Made by a program: the position numbers and the translations under genes | From: an uncultured Cellulophaga sp. | Lineage (GTDB): Bacteria; Bacteroidota; Bacteroidia; Flavobacteriales; Flavobacteriaceae | Length of the DNA stretch: 64,000 bases | Direction: 5' to 3' | Assembly: GCA_947492955.1 (NCBI GenBank) | Contig: CANLOV010000006.1 | Coordinates: 1 to 64,000 of the forward strand | Shown here: positions 62,815-64,000 of the stretch, piece after piece | Layout: every line of letters starts with the position of its first letter | How positions within the stretch are numbered: position 1 is the stretch's first letter | Notes under the pieces: generated by a model | Told to the model about the DNA's origin: nothing | The model's database searches: none | What the model saw: the letters and a program-made list of their open reading frames with translations, nothing else

Positions 62815-64000
62815 ATGACTACTGCCGATTCTGTATTGATACATACTACCCTAAAAAAATATTTTGGATATGATAGTTTTCGTAATCAACAAGAAGAAAT
62901 TATAAATTCATTATTACAAAAAAATGATTGCATTGTAATAATGCCTACTGGTGGTGGTAAATCTATCTGTTTTCAATTACCAGCTATTATATTTAAAGGT
63001 GTAACTTTAGTTATATCTCCGCTTATTGCTTTAATGAAAGACCAAGTAGATGGGTTAAAAGCAAACGGAATTAAGGCTGCATATTTTAATAGTAGTCAGG
63101 CAGCAGAAGAACAACAAGCAATTATAGAGCAAGTAGTTTCTAGTGAATTAAAGTTATTATACGTAGCACCAGAAAGTTTAAGTGGTTTAGAAAATGTTTT
63201 AAAAGAAGATTATATTAGTTGTATTGCCATAGATGAGGCTCATTGTATTTCTTCTTGGGGACACGATTTTAGACCTTCTTACCAACAATTATCATTTTTA
63301 AAGAAGTCTTTACCTAATGTTCCTTTTATTGCATTAACAGCTACCGCTGATAAGGCTACAAGGCAAGATATTGCAGAACAATTAACAATAACTGATGCAA
63401 AACAATTTATTACTTCTTTTGATAGAAAAAATATTGAGTTAGAAGTACGCCCTGCAAACGATAGAATAAGCCAAATTATAGACTTTATTAACAAAAGACC
63501 TAATGAAGCCGGAATTATCTATTGTTTAAGTAGAAAATCTACAGAGCAATTAAAAGAACGTTTACAAAGTAAAGGGCTAAAAGCAAGTGCCTACCATGCA
63601 GGTTTAAATTTTGAAGAACGCTCTAGAGTACAAGAAGATTTTATTTTTGATAAAACTACTATTGTCTGTGCTACTGTTGCCTTTGGAATGGGTATAGACA
63701 AATCTAATGTGCGTTGGATTATACATTATAATATGCCTAAAAACCTGGAAGGATACTATCAAGAAATTGGTCGTTCTGGGAGAGATGGCACCAAAGCAAA
63801 AGCCTTATTATTTCATAGTTATGCAGATGTAATTCAGCTTCGAAAATTTGCAGAAGGAGCTTCTAATGAAGAATTCCAAATTGCAAAACTAGACCGCATG
63901 AAGCAATTTGCAGAAGCCACTAGTTGCAGACGTAAAATATTACTGAGCTACTTTGGCGAATTACTAAATAATAATTGTGGTAACTGTGATGTTTGCAAAA
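62815..64000 (+). CDS. recQ: RecQ-type ATP-dependent DNA helicase (3' end beyond the window)
   Basis: The first 395 residues of a RecQ helicase; the gene runs off the right edge without a stop. From the sequence I read MTTADSVLIHTTLKKYFGYD, motif I MPTGGGKSICFQ, motif II IDEAHC with ISSWGHDFRPSY, TATA, a second helicase domain with GIIYCLSRKSTEQL and VAFGMGIDKSNVR, and QEIGRSGRDG. At the edge the zinc-binding cysteines begin (TSCRRKILLSYFGE, then CGNCDVC). It unwinds DNA in recombination and repair. It is divergent from the DEAD-box helicase gene. Confidence 0.95.
   Translation, partial: MTTADSVLIHTTLKKYFGYDSFRNQQEEIINSLLQKNDCIVIMPTGGGKSICFQLPAIIFKGVTLVISPLIALMKDQVDGLKANGIKAAYFNSSQAAEEQQAIIEQVVSSELKLLYVAPESLSGLENVLKEDYISCIAIDEAHCISSWGHDFRPSYQQLSFLKKSLPNVPFIALTATADKATRQDIAEQLTITDAKQFITSFDRKNIELEVRPANDRISQIIDFINKRPNEAGIIYCLSRKSTEQLKERLQSKGLKASAYHAGLNFEERSRVQEDFIFDKTTIVCATVAFGMGIDKSNVRWIIHYNMPKNLEGYYQEIGRSGRDGTKAKALLFHSYADVIQLRKFAEGASNEEFQIAKLDRMKQFAEATSCRRKILLSYFGELLNNNCGNCDVCK

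Noticed and set aside
1..64000. tRNA genes, insertion sequences, prophage, plasmid origin, CRISPR
   Set aside because: I looked through the intergenic regions and saw no tRNA-like cloverleaf, transposase, integrase, terminal inverted repeats or repeat-spacer pattern. A tRNA-finding program would settle the first point.

Overview
The window is about 64 kb of AT-rich chromosomal DNA from a member of the Bacteroidetes, most likely a marine Flavobacteriaceae species. The evidence is the 16S rRNA 5' end, many promoters of the Bacteroidetes type (TTG, 17-25 bases, TAnnTTTG) with almost no Shine-Dalgarno sequences, and flavobacterial families throughout: SusC/SusD, a hybrid two-component system, DUF4294, 2TM-domain proteins, a LETM1-related protein and an Oar-like TonB receptor. 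I see no insertion sequence, prophage, CRISPR array or tRNA gene.

Layout. 1-813: the 5' part of a 16S gene on the minus strand with two tandem, partly duplicated rRNA promoters. 814-7750: housekeeping genes (DUF4294, M42 peptidase, a cNMP/CBS/DUF294 protein paired with a DnaQ-like exonuclease, Nudix, hisS, a DUF6495-like gene). 7817-12167: an Oar-like TonB receptor and the rpsF-rpsR-rplI operon. 12406-20511: an orphan LytTR regulator, priA, DUF2147, yihY-like, nadC, rlmH, a heptanucleotide repeat, and a fused phosphoserine phosphatase/3-phosphoglycerate dehydrogenase. 20643-26674: a methyltransferase with a possible 33-residue membrane peptide before it, a LETM1-related protein, and a compact operon of a LytS-type kinase carrying its own 2TM domain, five stand-alone 2TM proteins and a LytTR regulator. 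26836-41665: sterol desaturase-like protein, a decayed Lrp/AsnC gene, FAD oxidoreductase, rluF, oxyR, a PBP4-like peptidase, an export operon (adaptor, permease, outer membrane channel) without an ATPase gene, nudK, a VanX-like dipeptidase and a DUF255 protein.

41801-59106 is the main accessory region and looks devoted to xylose-containing sugars. A xylulokinase, xylose isomerase and sodium/sugar symporter operon is divergent from a LacI-type regulator, with a clear palindromic operator between them. Next to it is a SusC/SusD/surface-lipoprotein operon divergent from a 1415-residue hybrid two-component sensor. Two 13-base direct repeats 21 bases apart lie just upstream of the predicted susC promoter. 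No glycoside hydrolase is encoded here. 59131-64000: a hypothetical secreted protein, lpxD, a DEAD-box helicase and recQ, which runs off the end.

The best candidate for an undescribed system is the kinase/2TM/LytTR operon (22798-26674). Four genes also have a strong promoter box only 4-6 bases before the start codon, which suggests leaderless transcripts. All assignments come from reading the sequence; no database search was run.
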